From NIOZ-UU13 sp035528395 (lineage in GTDB: Bacteria; Planctomycetota; Phycisphaerae; Sedimentisphaerales; Anaerobacaceae), in assembly GCA_035528395.1 (NCBI GenBank), contig DATKYR010000071.1:1-64000 (forward strand): a DNA stretch of 64,000 nt. Reading direction: 5' to 3'. The position numbers and the translations under genes were made by a program. Below, piece after piece: positions 1-9,521 of this stretch. Numbering within the stretch: position 1 is the first letter of the stretch; the number at the start of each line of letters is the position of its first letter. The notes under the pieces are model-generated. The model saw only the letters and a list, made by a program, of their open reading frames with translations. It was not told the origin of the DNA and made no database searches.

Positions 1-52
1 CATTATAAATTTTACTCGTTCTTCCATAACACAGGTCTCAGTCCAAGGCATA

Positions 53-75
53 ATTGACCTCCTTTCGGAGGCAAT
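53..75. other. Short inverted repeat
   Basis: The arms ATTG-CCTCC and GGAGG-CAAT enclose a TTTC loop, with one unpaired A. It lies in the gene-free left edge (1-186), where I see no coding sequence. It could be a structured RNA end of a gene outside the window; function unknown. Confidence 0.4.
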
Positions 76-148
76 TATAAACTAACAACTGTTACCCATG
101 TTCTTAGCATAATCTGTAACCTATGTTACCGGTTTGTACCGATTACAA

Positions 149-169
149 CCCCCCAATAAAATTGGGGGG
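149..169. terminator. Likely hairpin terminator
   Basis: A perfect 9-bp stem (CCCCCCAAT / ATTGGGGGG) with an AAA loop lies just past the stop of the minus-strand gene at 187-1671. The flank on its plus side is AT-rich (ATAAATATTTTT), so it looks more like a terminator for plus-strand transcription entering from the left, or a bidirectional one. Assignment is by structure only. Confidence 0.5.
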
Positions 170-186
170 ATAAATATTTTTGGGGG

Positions 187-1671
187 CTAAACTACCTGTG
201 CTTCAAAGTTGAACAATCGGCAGAACTCCACGAGCTGGCGTTTGTAGTCACCGTAGAAGAATATCTGGTGGAAGCCGGGGAAGCTCAATACTTCCTGATT
301 GCCGTCGAATTTGACCTTAACCGATACGACGCATCCGCCGCTGGGCGGAACGTTCATATTCTCAAGGACCGTACCGGCTGAAATCAACACCTTTGTTTTA
401 CGTTTCTGTTCCTCGCTGCCCGGCAGCAAATCGATACTCGTAACTCGCTGGCCTTTACGCCAGAGAGTGCGCGGCACCGCATCCCGGTTGCCGTGGTGGT
501 GCATAAGGTCAAACGGCTCAGGTGGCTGGTCGAAACCCTTGAGCTTTGTGGCGCAGCAGCAGTGCGCACCGATAATTGAATCGTCGGCGGTGTCGGCCAC
601 GGGGTCCTGCTGAAATCCCGGACGGTCGAACAAATACTGCGTGATAATATGCGAGGCGACCGCACCGTAATCGGCCTCGCAGGCTGCGGGTATGCCGTCA
701 TCGTTCATCCGCGACCAGGCGATGCAGGGCAGACTCACTTTGATTTCGCCCAAGGCCCCGAGACAATCCATCGTTATGGCATCGGCCTGCTCGTTTTCGA
801 GAATCTTACCGGCTACGTAATAGCTCTTTACGCCGTTAATGACATCCTGCCGGCTCGCCCCCGTGACCCTGCGGGCCCGGCGGATATAATCATCGGCCAT
901 CGCCAAGATGTCTTCGCTGTCAGCGGTCCGGTTGTACTGCTCGATAAATGTTGTCGCCGGTACGACTCGCATTTCAATGCCCGTATCGGCAAGGGTCGCC
1001 TCGGAGCGCTCCCGGCCCCTTATCACAACGCAGCGCGTTCGGTGCATCTTGGCCGCCGCACAGAGCATCTTCATACCGTAAGCAGCCTGGCTGAAATCGT
1101 CCGTTGAATAAATCACACAGCCGGGCGCCTCGGCCAGATTGATTGTATTGGTCGTAAACGATGTGCCTAACGGCGAATAAATAATAGACTGGATCTTGCT
1201 CTGAGCAACTTTTTCGGCGCTCGGCCAGGAGTGTTCCTGGCGGTCCAGCATGACCAGCACCAGCCCATCGACATTTTCTTTCTCGGCTTCGGCAATCCAG
1301 CTTTGGGCCTCGGCAAGACTGTAGAAAGGTTCGCTGCGAAGAGCAAGCTTAGCTCCGAGCTTCTTAGTCGTACTTGTCATTTTGTCGCTGTACATTTTTA
1401 GAGCCGCCTGCCCATCATAGACGGCCCCGGGCCAGCGCATACCATAATCTTCTTTTCGGCGCACAAAGGCCGCCCTGATTGTCGGGACGTACTTCGACGC
1501 CGGCCCGCACGCGCGGATGGGATTCTGTGTTACCATTGGCTCTTTCATCAATGAATTACAGCCCTGCAGGAGAACAGAGCCTGCCACTAATCCGGCTGAG
1601 CCGCTTATGAACTGCCGCCGACTAAGATTGTGATTACAGCTGCACTTTAAGGGACATCTTCCAGAACTCAT
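187..1671 (-). CDS. Tat-exported lipoprotein with a sugar-isomerase-like body
   Basis: A 494-residue secreted protein. The start at 1671 is chosen because AGGAGGT stands 5 nt upstream; an upstream in-frame start would add 15 residues without a ribosome site. Residues 17-22 (SRRQFI) form a twin-arginine motif, followed by a hydrophobic stretch and a lipobox ending at Cys38 (LLQGC), so it should be a folded, lipid-anchored protein. The body resembles the L-fucose/L-arabinose isomerase fold family in its alternating alpha/beta pattern and its late 'DLMHHHGNRD' segment. No substrate can be assigned and catalytic metal ligands are not certain. It stands alone, followed by a hairpin at 149-169. Such Tat-anchored isomerase-like proteins are common in Planctomycetota (from memory). 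Confidence 0.7.
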   Translation of the reverse strand: MSSGRCPLKCSCNHNLSRRQFISGSAGLVAGSVLLQGCNSLMKEPMVTQNPIRACGPASKYVPTIRAAFVRRKEDYGMRWPGAVYDGQAALKMYSDKMTSTTKKLGAKLALRSEPFYSLAEAQSWIAEAEKENVDGLVLVMLDRQEHSWPSAEKVAQSKIQSIIYSPLGTSFTTNTINLAEAPGCVIYSTDDFSQAAYGMKMLCAAAKMHRTRCVVIRGRERSEATLADTGIEMRVVPATTFIEQYNRTADSEDILAMADDYIRRARRVTGASRQDVINGVKSYYVAGKILENEQADAITMDCLGALGEIKVSLPCIAWSRMNDDGIPAACEADYGAVASHIITQYLFDRPGFQQDPVADTADDSIIGAHCCCATKLKGFDQPPEPFDLMHHHGNRDAVPRTLWRKGQRVTSIDLLPGSEEQKRKTKVLISAGTVLENMNVPPSGGCVVSVKVKFDGNQEVLSFPGFHQIFFYGDYKRQLVEFCRLFNFEAQVV

Positions 1672-1845
1672 AGTTACCTCCTGCAAAAAATTTCTTTCGA
1701 CTGGTGTGCAGAGCACATCCTATTTGTTTTATTTCAAAAGGTGTAAAATATGATATGGAATGTGAAATGGAATTTCAAGCATTTCCTTGTTTCGATACTC
1801 GATGCTCAATGCTCATCAACAAACCATCCCCAAAGCCTTCCCTAA

Positions 1846-1897
1846 CTACGGCCTGGTATTCGCCGAGACAAGCGGCTTTGAGGATGCCACCTGCCGG
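1846..1897. repeat. Dispersed repeat, copy A
   Basis: About 50 bp shared with 7325-7378, with the identical core GAGACAAGCGGCTTTGAGG flanked by similar CTACGGC and TGCCACC segments. Both copies lie between minus-strand genes. Function unknown. Confidence 0.6.
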
Positions 1898-1905
1898 CAA
1901 AATCA

Positions 1906-2117
1906 TCATTCCTTCGCCCCGTGCTTGAGCAATATTTTAACGATTTCGTCATGTCTTTTGTCTTTGGCATACCATAAAGGCGTGCGGCCGGTTCATCCTT
2001 CACTATCATCGTAGATCGCCAATGTGCCGGCGAAGAGCCAACCACGTAGAGAGCCCAGCCTTCCAATACCAGAGCGGCGATGGTGGTAATTGTCCATACA
2101 TTGATCTTGTTTCTCAT
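1906..2117 (-). pseudogene. Decayed membrane/ankyrin-repeat gene
   Basis: Read on the minus strand, an ATG at 2117 opens a frame with one hydrophobic segment (WTITTIAALVLEGWALYVV). The reading must then change frame and pass a TGA at 1993-1995 to reach 1906-1992, which encodes a recognisable ankyrin repeat end (GRTPLWYA, then EIVKILLKHGAKE and a stop). One intact ankyrin consensus unit in a different frame from the N-terminus indicates a broken gene. It lies downstream of the ABC operon. The ankyrin call is strong; joining the two halves is inference. Confidence 0.55.
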
Positions 2118-2150
2118 CTGTATTCCAGTGACTTTTCGACTCTTCGACTC

Positions 2151-2912
2151 TTAGTCACGCCTGCATGAAAACTGTCGTCTGCTCAGAAGAACAATTCCGA
2201 CGACGCTGTAAACCACTGTCAGTATCAGACTGTGCACTACACAGGCAACACTTTTGGCCAGGCTGAATCGTACGACTGTAAGGATATTTTTATCGTATTC
2301 TCCACCGGCGAACTCGTACAACATCTTAAATGGCGGGCATGCGAACCTGGTAAAGCTGACCAATACTCCTGTTTCTGCCTGCTCTTTCAGGTACTCCATC
2401 AGCGGGTCCGCCACGATAAAGGCGGTGACAATCACAACAAGCAAAATCAGAGCGTTATACGCCCGTTCTACCACGACAGATAAGGATGTTGACAGTGCCG
2501 CACAGGTGTTGAAAAGCAGCCAGGATGCAAAAAGCCACAAGGCGAGGCCGTCCGTACTGACTTTGCGCATAAGAATATGAAGAATAAATATGATGCACCA
2601 GACCAGGATGAAGTCCACAGCGGCCTGTAACGAAAGACCCAGTAAGCGGTAAATATAAAGCTCTCCGAGCCAGAAAGGTTTAGTTACGATAATACATATC
2701 CGCCCGGATGAGATATCATCGCCGAAAATGCCGGCGCTTAGCGCCAAGGCGAGAAAACAACCTCCCCAGAGAAAAATAAACCGGCCGAATTCGCTTGCAC
2801 TCATGGAAAAAAAACAACAGAAAATACCACACAATATCAACCAGCTTAAGTGGATAATCAAAATGTATCTCTTTTTACAAAACGTTTCTTTTATCAGTTC
2901 GTAAGCTCTCAT
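2151..2912 (-). CDS. ABC-2 type permease
   Basis: A 253-residue integral membrane protein with about six hydrophobic segments (roughly residues 18-35, 45-62, 95-115, 125-145, 150-168, 225-245), the layout of ABC-2 family permeases. It starts 3 nt after the stop of the ATPase gene at 2916-3875, so the two are almost surely co-translated and form one exporter. The substrate is not evident. It is the last intact gene of the PadR-led operon. A gap of about 30 bp and then the ankyrin relic follow. Confidence 0.8.
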   Translation of the reverse strand: MRAYELIKETFCKKRYILIIHLSWLILCGIFCCFFSMSASEFGRFIFLWGGCFLALALSAGIFGDDISSGRICIIVTKPFWLGELYIYRLLGLSLQAAVDFILVWCIIFILHILMRKVSTDGLALWLFASWLLFNTCAALSTSLSVVVERAYNALILLVVIVTAFIVADPLMEYLKEQAETGVLVSFTRFACPPFKMLYEFAGGEYDKNILTVVRFSLAKSVACVVHSLILTVVYSVVGIVLLSRRQFSCRRD

Positions 2913-2915
2913 TGA

Positions 2916-3875
2916 CTAATTCCTCTCGTTGTATAAGCGAAGAAAAACATCCTCGATATTTTCTCTCTGCAGGAGTACACCGGTTATCCGCGCTCCGCCT
3001 TTTGCCAGATTGTTTACTATGTCGGGGACCTCTTCACGATTGCTTACCGCTATTTCCAGCTCTGTATCGGAAACGCCAAGTATTTTAGACGGTGACAATA
3101 ATTTCTCGGCAATATCATTGCCGTTTGAAACAAGCTCTACTCGCAGCCGGCCAGCCTGGCCGGCGACAATCCTGTCGCCTAAACTGATGACTTCTCCACG
3201 GTACAGAAAGACATAATCAGATGTCAATTTCTCCAGCTCTCCCAAACGGTGGGAGCTTATTACAATGGCTGCGCCTGAATCCCGCAATTGTTTTAGCATA
3301 TCTCGCAACTGGATAATACCAACCGGATCGAGACCATTGCTCGGCTCATCCAATAGCAATACCTGCGGGTCATTCATCAGAGCTACCGCCAAAGCCAGGC
3401 GTTGTTTCATACCCTGAGAAAAGCCCGAACAAGGTCTGTCGATGAACTCCTTCATCTGTAGCTGTTGACTCGATTTGTCCGTCCGAAGAGAAATTGCTTT
3501 ATGAGATAAGCCCAATAATGCACCGTGATATCTTAGAACTGCCCGTGCGGAATAACTACCGAGAAATGCCGGATACTCAGGCATATAACCCAGGCCGCTT
3601 CGAGCTTCGATTGATCTGGCAGGATATCCGCATACAGTGACACAACCCTTGGTTGGGAAAATAAGCCCGGCCATCAGGTTTAAGAAAGTTGTTTTTCCCG
3701 CACCGTTTGGACCAATCAGACCGATGATCTGGCCCTTGCTTACCGACAGCGAAATGTTTTTCAAAGCGCAGACAGCTTTCGAACAACCGACTAACAGACC
3801 TTTGTGACCTTTGTAAACCTTTGTTAACTGTTTACATTCGATTACCGTCGTCTGTTTATTATCGTTATGTATCAT
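2916..3875 (-). CDS. ABC transporter ATP-binding protein
   Basis: A 319-residue cytoplasmic ATPase with Walker A (GPNGAGKTT), Q-loop region, a signature-like motif (SGFSQGMKQRLALA), Walker B (VLLLDEPSNGLDP) and an H-loop (SSHRLGE), followed by an accessory C-terminal domain of about 90 residues typical of ABC-2 exporters. It pairs with the permease 3 nt downstream. It may also serve the two larger permeases upstream, because the ATPase next to them (3984-4409) is truncated. Confidence 0.9.
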   Translation of the reverse strand: MIHNDNKQTTVIECKQLTKVYKGHKGLLVGCSKAVCALKNISLSVSKGQIIGLIGPNGAGKTTFLNLMAGLIFPTKGCVTVCGYPARSIEARSGLGYMPEYPAFLGSYSARAVLRYHGALLGLSHKAISLRTDKSSQQLQMKEFIDRPCSGFSQGMKQRLALAVALMNDPQVLLLDEPSNGLDPVGIIQLRDMLKQLRDSGAAIVISSHRLGELEKLTSDYVFLYRGEVISLGDRIVAGQAGRLRVELVSNGNDIAEKLLSPSKILGVSDTELEIAVSNREEVPDIVNNLAKGGARITGVLLQRENIEDVFLRLYNERN

Positions 3876-3983
3876 TTCTTCACTTAATTAGACCAAGATC
3901 AGGTTTTAGGCTCATCACTTTTATATTAAGACGTTAATCTCTGCTGAATATTAACAGCTTTTTCTGTTTTTTCTGTATCTTTG

Positions 3984-4409
3984 TTAATATTCAAGTGTGG
4001 GATGACAAATTCCTGCAAGTAGGATACTGGCCAACCACGTATGCCAAGCCACGGTGTGTATTACATCATCGCAGTCCTTCTTTGTCAGCCCCTTCTTGCC
4101 GGCCAGCTCTGCAAAGAACGCCAGATTCTGCCTTGCCGTGAACATCCCGTAAAGCTGCACGTTCTCGGAGACATAGGAGACATACTTTTTGGCCTCAAGC
4201 GGGAACTTATTACAGTCGTGGCCGTTGATAAAGGCATGGCCGCTCGTCGGTGGGATAAAGTCCAGCAGGATATTGATCGTTGTTGTCTTGCCTGCTCCAT
4301 TGGCGCCCAGAAGGCAGAATATCTCGCCTTGCTCGACCTTATAAGTGACATGGTCCAGGGCCAGAACGCCGTCCTCATACCGTTTTGTCAATTCATTAAT
4401 CTCAATCAT
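3984..4409 (-). pseudogene. Truncated ABC ATPase
   Basis: Of the 141 residues, the first 118 or so are a normal ABC nucleotide-binding domain (Walker A GANGAGKTTT, Q-loop SENVQLYG). The protein then runs into an unrelated tail (after about DDVIHTV) and stops. The signature motif, Walker B, D-loop and H-loop are all missing, so it cannot hydrolyse ATP as a standard subunit. The 108 nt to the next gene do not restore the missing half. It was probably the partner of the two permeases just upstream. A functional non-hydrolytic fragment is possible but unlikely. Confidence 0.75.
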
Positions 4410-4463
4410 TTTTGATTATTCTTTCGTGTTAGTTAATATTCTTTGATTTAAACAGTTCTTTTA

Positions 4464-5957
4464 TTATCGCACGTCATATCTCATGAATCCCGCAAACGCC
4501 GCGGCAAAAAACACTACATTAAACAAAACGAGTATCCCCCAGTAAGGCAGAACTTCGCCTAATTTGCCTTTCAACGGTTCCTCTTTGAAAGCAAAACGCG
4601 GCCGGTCGCTTACGTCCAAAAAATACTCTTCATCAATTGCCGGATTCTTTTTTCTCGCATCGTTTATTTTCTCTTCCGCATACGATACAAACTGCTCTTC
4701 ATATTCGTCTTTAGTCTGTTCAAAGTACTTTAAGCTTCGCAGGCCTGTACCTGTCAAATCTCTGGCAATATAAACAAAATTTGCAAAAGGTGAAATGCAA
4801 GCCAGGTTCTTAGCGAGCTTCGTTTGCACAGCTGATTTTATTGCCAGATCTCTCCCAAGCTTATAAAAATCTGCTTCCTTTAAGATACGTCTAAATTCTT
4901 TCATTGCCATTTCAAACTCCTGACGGAATGCATCCATCATTGCCTTAAATTCGGGATCGGCTTCTGCTCGCTGCTGGGCTGCTTTTTTATTTGTAGAGGC
5001 AGCTTCTCTATCAAGAAAGAGCCAGGAACCAATGCCTCCGAATTCCATTGATACAAATTCAGAGAATAGTGTTCCATATTTGAGTTTGAATTTTTTTATG
5101 ACCTCGTTCATATGTTTCTGTACTCCTTTAAGAGCAGGATACTTAATTTCATCCTGCTTCCTTTCAGTTTGTTTAATCGACGGAATAGGAGAAAGCGGGG
5201 CGGAGATATAGGTGCATACATTGGGAACCACCAGAATCAACAGTACCCAAAGGAAAAGGCAATTCAAAATCGAAGTAGAAGAATATCTGGAAAATGTAGA
5301 TACCATAAGCCCCAAAAGATAAAACAATGTAATGAAAATAATAGAGGCTGCGGTTAATAAGGCAAATTCCGTCCATGTCGAGCCATCCCACTGGATAGCC
5401 GGACTTATAGAAATATAAAGTACACCGGCCAGAAGTGATAAGATAAATGGGATTATCAGGCTGGCGATGCCTCCGATAAATTTACCAAAAAGAATCGTTG
5501 TTCTGGATATGGAATTGGATATCACTAATCTCAACGTACCGCTTTGTCGGTCCCCAGCTATGGCATCGTGAGAAAACAACATCGCCAGCAAACTCATAAT
5601 AATCGTCACAATAAATAAGAAGTCAAGAGGAGGAAAGAGTATTGGCAGCGGATTATCATCAAAAGACCCCAAGTTCTCGTTGCCTTGAATGCCAATGATT
5701 AGCGGCCGAAACCGTTCAGGCGGCTTCTGTGTACGAACCATCCCTAAAAGTCGGACGAGTTCAGCTGGAGCATAATTATCCAGGATTTCATCCTCTAAGT
5801 TTATCCTGGCGTTGTAATCCTTCATCTCCTGCTGGTAATCATGTGCCAAAATCATAATGCAGGCGATGGTGACAATGATGCATAGAACAAAGCCAACTAT
5901 AAACCGCAAATCGAGGATATTGCTCAAAAACTCCTTTGCAATAATTGTTTTTAACAT
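4464..5957 (-). CDS. ABC-2 family permease, large form
   Basis: A 497-residue membrane protein: an N-terminal helix (residues 15-38), a hydrophilic extracytoplasmic loop, a cluster of helices (about 110-250), a long charged loop (about 255-450) and a final helix at the C-terminus ending RYDVR. This matches ABC-2 permeases with large external domains. It starts 21 nt after the paralogous permease at 5979-7232, and both begin with the same pattern (MLK-II-KE) and end RYDVR, so they probably form a heterodimeric channel. The ATPase following it is truncated. Substrate unknown. Confidence 0.8.
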   Translation of the reverse strand: MLKTIIAKEFLSNILDLRFIVGFVLCIIVTIACIMILAHDYQQEMKDYNARINLEDEILDNYAPAELVRLLGMVRTQKPPERFRPLIIGIQGNENLGSFDDNPLPILFPPLDFLFIVTIIMSLLAMLFSHDAIAGDRQSGTLRLVISNSISRTTILFGKFIGGIASLIIPFILSLLAGVLYISISPAIQWDGSTWTEFALLTAASIIFITLFYLLGLMVSTFSRYSSTSILNCLFLWVLLILVVPNVCTYISAPLSPIPSIKQTERKQDEIKYPALKGVQKHMNEVIKKFKLKYGTLFSEFVSMEFGGIGSWLFLDREAASTNKKAAQQRAEADPEFKAMMDAFRQEFEMAMKEFRRILKEADFYKLGRDLAIKSAVQTKLAKNLACISPFANFVYIARDLTGTGLRSLKYFEQTKDEYEEQFVSYAEEKINDARKKNPAIDEEYFLDVSDRPRFAFKEEPLKGKLGEVLPYWGILVLFNVVFFAAAFAGFMRYDVR

Positions 5958-5978
5958 GGTTTTTTCCTTTAATTAAAA

Positions 5979-7232
5979 TTATCGCACGTCGTATCGGAGG
6001 AAAGCCACATACGCTCCTGTGAAAAACAGTATGTTAAACAAAATGAGAATTAAAAAATTACTCAGGCCTCCCTGGCCCAAAATCTCTTTGACCGAACTTC
6101 GCTGGTAACTGAAAACTGGTTGTTTGCTCTTTTCATCCCTTTTCTCATTCATATACCAATCAAGTAAGATGTTCCTGGATTGCAAAGCCGCCCTTTTCAA
6201 CCTTCGTTCTTCTGCCATACCAGTTCCCATAATGTCGGTTGCCAGGAAGGTAAATGCAGCGGCCGGGGAAATTCGGGTGATATTTTGAGATACTTTTACC
6301 AGTCTATTGAAGCGGTTGCGATAATCTTCGTTTAATTTATCGATTTCCGCCATCATGGGTCTAATAATGATTCCCTTACGCCGAGAATCAACCGCGTTGC
6401 GGCGCTCAAAATTCCCCTTAATCCAGTTTCGTCGATGTTTTAATTCAAGGTGCTGAACGGTGGGAATTTCGACAAGCTGACGGGCCAGAATATTGCCAAG
6501 ATTCGGGATGAGAAAGACGAGTATAGCCCAGACAAATAAAGAGATGAACAAAGATGTGGAAGAACGATGTGTAAGGCACGAAATTAAAAGTCCCAGGGAA
6601 AAGAAAACGGCCAAGTAAATCACACTGCTTAACAGGAACAGCCCCAGCTTTGCCCAATCCTGGAGGTTTATATCTACCATAGGTGATAGGGTTACGTAAG
6701 TTGTGCCTAAAAGAACAGCAATAAAGAAAGGCAGGATAAAGCTAATAAATCCGCCGGTCCATTTGCCGATAATCAGAATCGGCCTTTTCAGCCTGTTGCT
6801 TAGCGATTGCCGCAGTGTCCCTGTCTCTTTTTCACCGCAAATTATATCGAAGGCAAAGAGCATCGCACAAAGAGACAATATGACCTTGATGACATACAGC
6901 AGGTCCGGCGCTGTGAAAAGCTTGAAAAGATCGTTCACCGACTTCTGTTTTTTGTTGCTGATGGTGATTCCCTCACGATCGATTTCAAAGGAGCGGCATA
7001 GATTCTCGTCCAGGCCCTTTGTGAAAATGCCCAAAGGTGTTGGCGGAATAATTTGGATACTATCACCGGATTCCTGCCGCAAGATGTCATGATTTTCCAT
7101 GGCCAGGTAGTAATCGCGGTACATGACGAATATGCTGACGAGAATCAATATTGTGGAAAGAATAGTTATGATCGAAAACTTATAACTGAGAAGGTTATTA
7201 AGTATTTCTTTTCTGATTATTGACTTAAGCAT
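5979..7232 (-). CDS. ABC-2 family permease, paralog
   Basis: A 417-residue membrane protein with the same architecture as the next gene: an N-terminal helix, a periplasmic loop, four to five central helices (about 120-250), a polar loop and a C-terminal helix ending FLRYDVR. The start is supported by a GGAAGGAAG stretch just upstream. The repeat at 7325-7378 separates it from the upstream membrane protein. The pair resembles permeases of export systems with external loops, but no substrate can be named. Confidence 0.8.
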   Translation of the reverse strand: MLKSIIRKEILNNLLSYKFSIITILSTILILVSIFVMYRDYYLAMENHDILRQESGDSIQIIPPTPLGIFTKGLDENLCRSFEIDREGITISNKKQKSVNDLFKLFTAPDLLYVIKVILSLCAMLFAFDIICGEKETGTLRQSLSNRLKRPILIIGKWTGGFISFILPFFIAVLLGTTYVTLSPMVDINLQDWAKLGLFLLSSVIYLAVFFSLGLLISCLTHRSSTSLFISLFVWAILVFLIPNLGNILARQLVEIPTVQHLELKHRRNWIKGNFERRNAVDSRRKGIIIRPMMAEIDKLNEDYRNRFNRLVKVSQNITRISPAAAFTFLATDIMGTGMAEERRLKRAALQSRNILLDWYMNEKRDEKSKQPVFSYQRSSVKEILGQGGLSNFLILILFNILFFTGAYVAFLRYDVR

Positions 7233-7324
7233 GGTCTTCCTTCCTACAACTTTCCTAACTCGATAACTCCCTGTGGCTTGTCACAAGGTAAAAACAACGT
7301 ATTTTTTCCTTAAAGCTAAACAGG

Positions 7325-7378
7325 CTACGGCTTGGCCTTCGACGAGACAAGCGGCTTTGAGGCTGCCACCCGTCGAGG
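7325..7378. repeat. Dispersed repeat, copy B
   Basis: Second copy of the element at 1846-1897, with the same 19-nt core. Near-complementary ends (CCTTCGACG and CGTCGAGG) allow a stem here. It sits between two genes of the PadR operon. Confidence 0.6.
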
Positions 7379-7422
7379 TTTTTTTGAAGATTTTTTCCTG
7401 GCTATATAATTCTGAACTGCCG

Positions 7423-9426
7423 TTATTTCTTTACCAGCGATTTTGGTACAGGCCAGAAGACCGCATCGCCATTGTCCAGCCAATTCTTAATTCGGCCCTT
7501 TGAGTCCCTGCTGTATTCTCCGCCTTCATCGGTAAAATTAGGGCCTACGCTGTAGAGGATGAAATTGTCTTCTGTTTTTCTGTAAGACAGCGGCTTATCG
7601 GCGAAAGAGTCCATCGGCAATTGCTTAAGATAACCGGCGGTTATAAGCTGCTGCAAATCGTTCGGGTAAGAACCTTTATCCTTTTCGTACCGCAGCAGGG
7701 CAAGGATGGTAACTGTTGCATAGACCTCGATTTTATTTCGATGGGCTATTTCGTTTATCCTGGCAAGAGCAGGGGCAAAGATTTGCAGAAATACATTACC
7801 CTTAATGATTTCCATAGCTTCTTTTTCAGCATCTATTCCTTCTGCTCTAATTTGACCTGGTGTCTTACGATATGACTTGTTCCAAAAATCATAGTAACGG
7901 TCAGCCATTTCTCTGGTTTGCTCCTTGTCGGGATGAGCGAACAAAACTTCTACAGCCCTCGGCCATCCCCTGGGAGAAAATATCGTCTCAACAACTATCT
8001 CTTCCACGCCGATTTGAAAGTCATTTTCCAAAGTACCTAATCTGGAAAGATACAAATGGCCGCCACCAAAGCGGTCTTCGGTAAAACATCGCTGGATTTC
8101 GTCATAAACGCACAGTTTTTCCGCTTCTAAACTTGGTACGAAATTTTCACCGGCGACAATCTGCTCAAAGCTATCCTGAAGGTCCGCCAATATTGTCGAG
8201 TCAATTTCATATCCGCCTACAATATCTCGAATAGTTCGAACAGCTAATGCTTCAATACCTATTCCCACGAGCTGCTCAATCAGGGTTTTGTCACCTCTAA
8301 TTTGTTGACCGAAGCGATAACAGGATTTCGCATCGTCAAAAGCATCTTTGAAACGACCTTGCTCGGCATTTAACCAGATTCGCAATCGCAGAGAAAACGC
8401 CAACCTGCGAAAGTCAGAAAGGTTAGGCATAAGAACACCCATCATTTCACCCAGGCTTTCATCGTTGGATTCATATGTTCGCCAGTAATACGGCCTTTGA
8501 GAGCCTTCAATAATAAGCTCCAGAGCATCGTTGTGCTCCTGGACCCATCTCTTGGCGATATTTCTTTGCTCAACCGTAAGCTCATTATATTTCTTTCCCA
8601 GAAACCGGGACAGAGCTCCGTATACTTCGTCCTGGACATCTTTTCTTTCTTCTTGGAAATTCCGACGCTCTCTATTTGAAAGCACTCTATCAATTTTACT
8701 GGACAAATCTGCAAACCGCGTGAATTCCTTATCAACGATTGCCTTTTGATTCTGCGCGAAGAAAAGAAGAAAGTCGTCCGACAGCTCTTTATATAAGTCA
8801 ATCGCCTTGCGGTATAACGGAGCTGCATTTAGAGATTCATCAGCCACAGGTCGCACCATGCTATTAAGCTCGGCAACGTAATTGGTGGTAATAACCGGCC
8901 TGCCGGACAAGAACCAGAAAATGTAAAGAATAAAGCATAAAATTAACATGCCGAGGGCTTGAAATGTCCTTGCAACCACCGTTCGCCAGATGGGTCGGCA
9001 GCGTTTTTTGGCGCGTCGTAAAAGAATAGCGAGCAACTTCAGGTCACCAAAGTCGGTAATTAGCTGCTGAGCTTTCTGTTCCTTCTCTTCATCAGTCTTG
9101 CAGTCCTTAAACTCATCTTCAAAATGAGCCGTAAGTTCAGCCTGAACATCCTGACGAACCTTACGGCGATACCCCATCTTCTTTAAAACCCGCCTTATAA
9201 ACTCTACTATACCGGCGGGCAAATGCTCAAGGTTCTGTGTTTCGCCAAGGAAGCGGGCATCTTGGGTTCCCTTCATTAAAGCACCAACACCTCCAATAAG
9301 TACCGCCAACGGAAGAAGGACGAGGAATGGTGGTAACAAAAAGGCGAAAAAAATATTGAGACTCTCCAGTGCTGCACCAATCGCCACGCCAATCAGGATT
9401 CCCACAATGATTCTCTTGACTCTCAT
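7423..9426 (-). CDS. HAAS-like membrane protein with GspG-like C-terminus
   Basis: A 667-residue protein. The start at 9426 has GAGGTGATC just upstream; an upstream start would add 19 residues without a ribosome site. Residues 3-60 are two hydrophobic segments. Residues 70-140 form a charged helical region (DVQAELTAHFEDEF ... FGDLKLL) resembling the HAAS/permease-prefix domain usually encoded next to PadR regulators. Another helix at about 150-175 precedes a large extracytoplasmic region. The last 120 residues resemble the C-terminus of GspG-like planctomycetal proteins (LYSVGPN, GGEY). It likely senses or regulates the ABC module it is transcribed with; this is inference from context. Confidence 0.65.
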   Translation of the reverse strand: MRVKRIIVGILIGVAIGAALESLNIFFAFLLPPFLVLLPLAVLIGGVGALMKGTQDARFLGETQNLEHLPAGIVEFIRRVLKKMGYRRKVRQDVQAELTAHFEDEFKDCKTDEEKEQKAQQLITDFGDLKLLAILLRRAKKRCRPIWRTVVARTFQALGMLILCFILYIFWFLSGRPVITTNYVAELNSMVRPVADESLNAAPLYRKAIDLYKELSDDFLLFFAQNQKAIVDKEFTRFADLSSKIDRVLSNRERRNFQEERKDVQDEVYGALSRFLGKKYNELTVEQRNIAKRWVQEHNDALELIIEGSQRPYYWRTYESNDESLGEMMGVLMPNLSDFRRLAFSLRLRIWLNAEQGRFKDAFDDAKSCYRFGQQIRGDKTLIEQLVGIGIEALAVRTIRDIVGGYEIDSTILADLQDSFEQIVAGENFVPSLEAEKLCVYDEIQRCFTEDRFGGGHLYLSRLGTLENDFQIGVEEIVVETIFSPRGWPRAVEVLFAHPDKEQTREMADRYYDFWNKSYRKTPGQIRAEGIDAEKEAMEIIKGNVFLQIFAPALARINEIAHRNKIEVYATVTILALLRYEKDKGSYPNDLQQLITAGYLKQLPMDSFADKPLSYRKTEDNFILYSVGPNFTDEGGEYSRDSKGRIKNWLDNGDAVFWPVPKSLVKK

Positions 9427-9490
9427 CAGATCACCTCGTGTATTGTATTGCGTTTTGTGAACCCGCAGTAAAACTGCGGGCAAATATTTT

Positions 9491-9517
9491 GAGATTCTTC
9501 GCTACGCTCAGAATGAC
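9491..9517. repeat. Single arm of the ATTCT/AGAAT palindromic repeat
   Basis: GATTCTTCGC ... GCTCAGAATGAC matches one arm of the composite elements at 19787, 29399 and 35640. It lies immediately after the padR stop codon, between padR and the next operon gene. Confidence 0.7.
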
Positions 9518-9521
9518 GGTG

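Noticed and set aside
649..1107. Open frame of about 152 codons on the plus strand
   Set aside because: Antisense to the Tat lipoprotein gene, which has a strong ribosome site and export signal.
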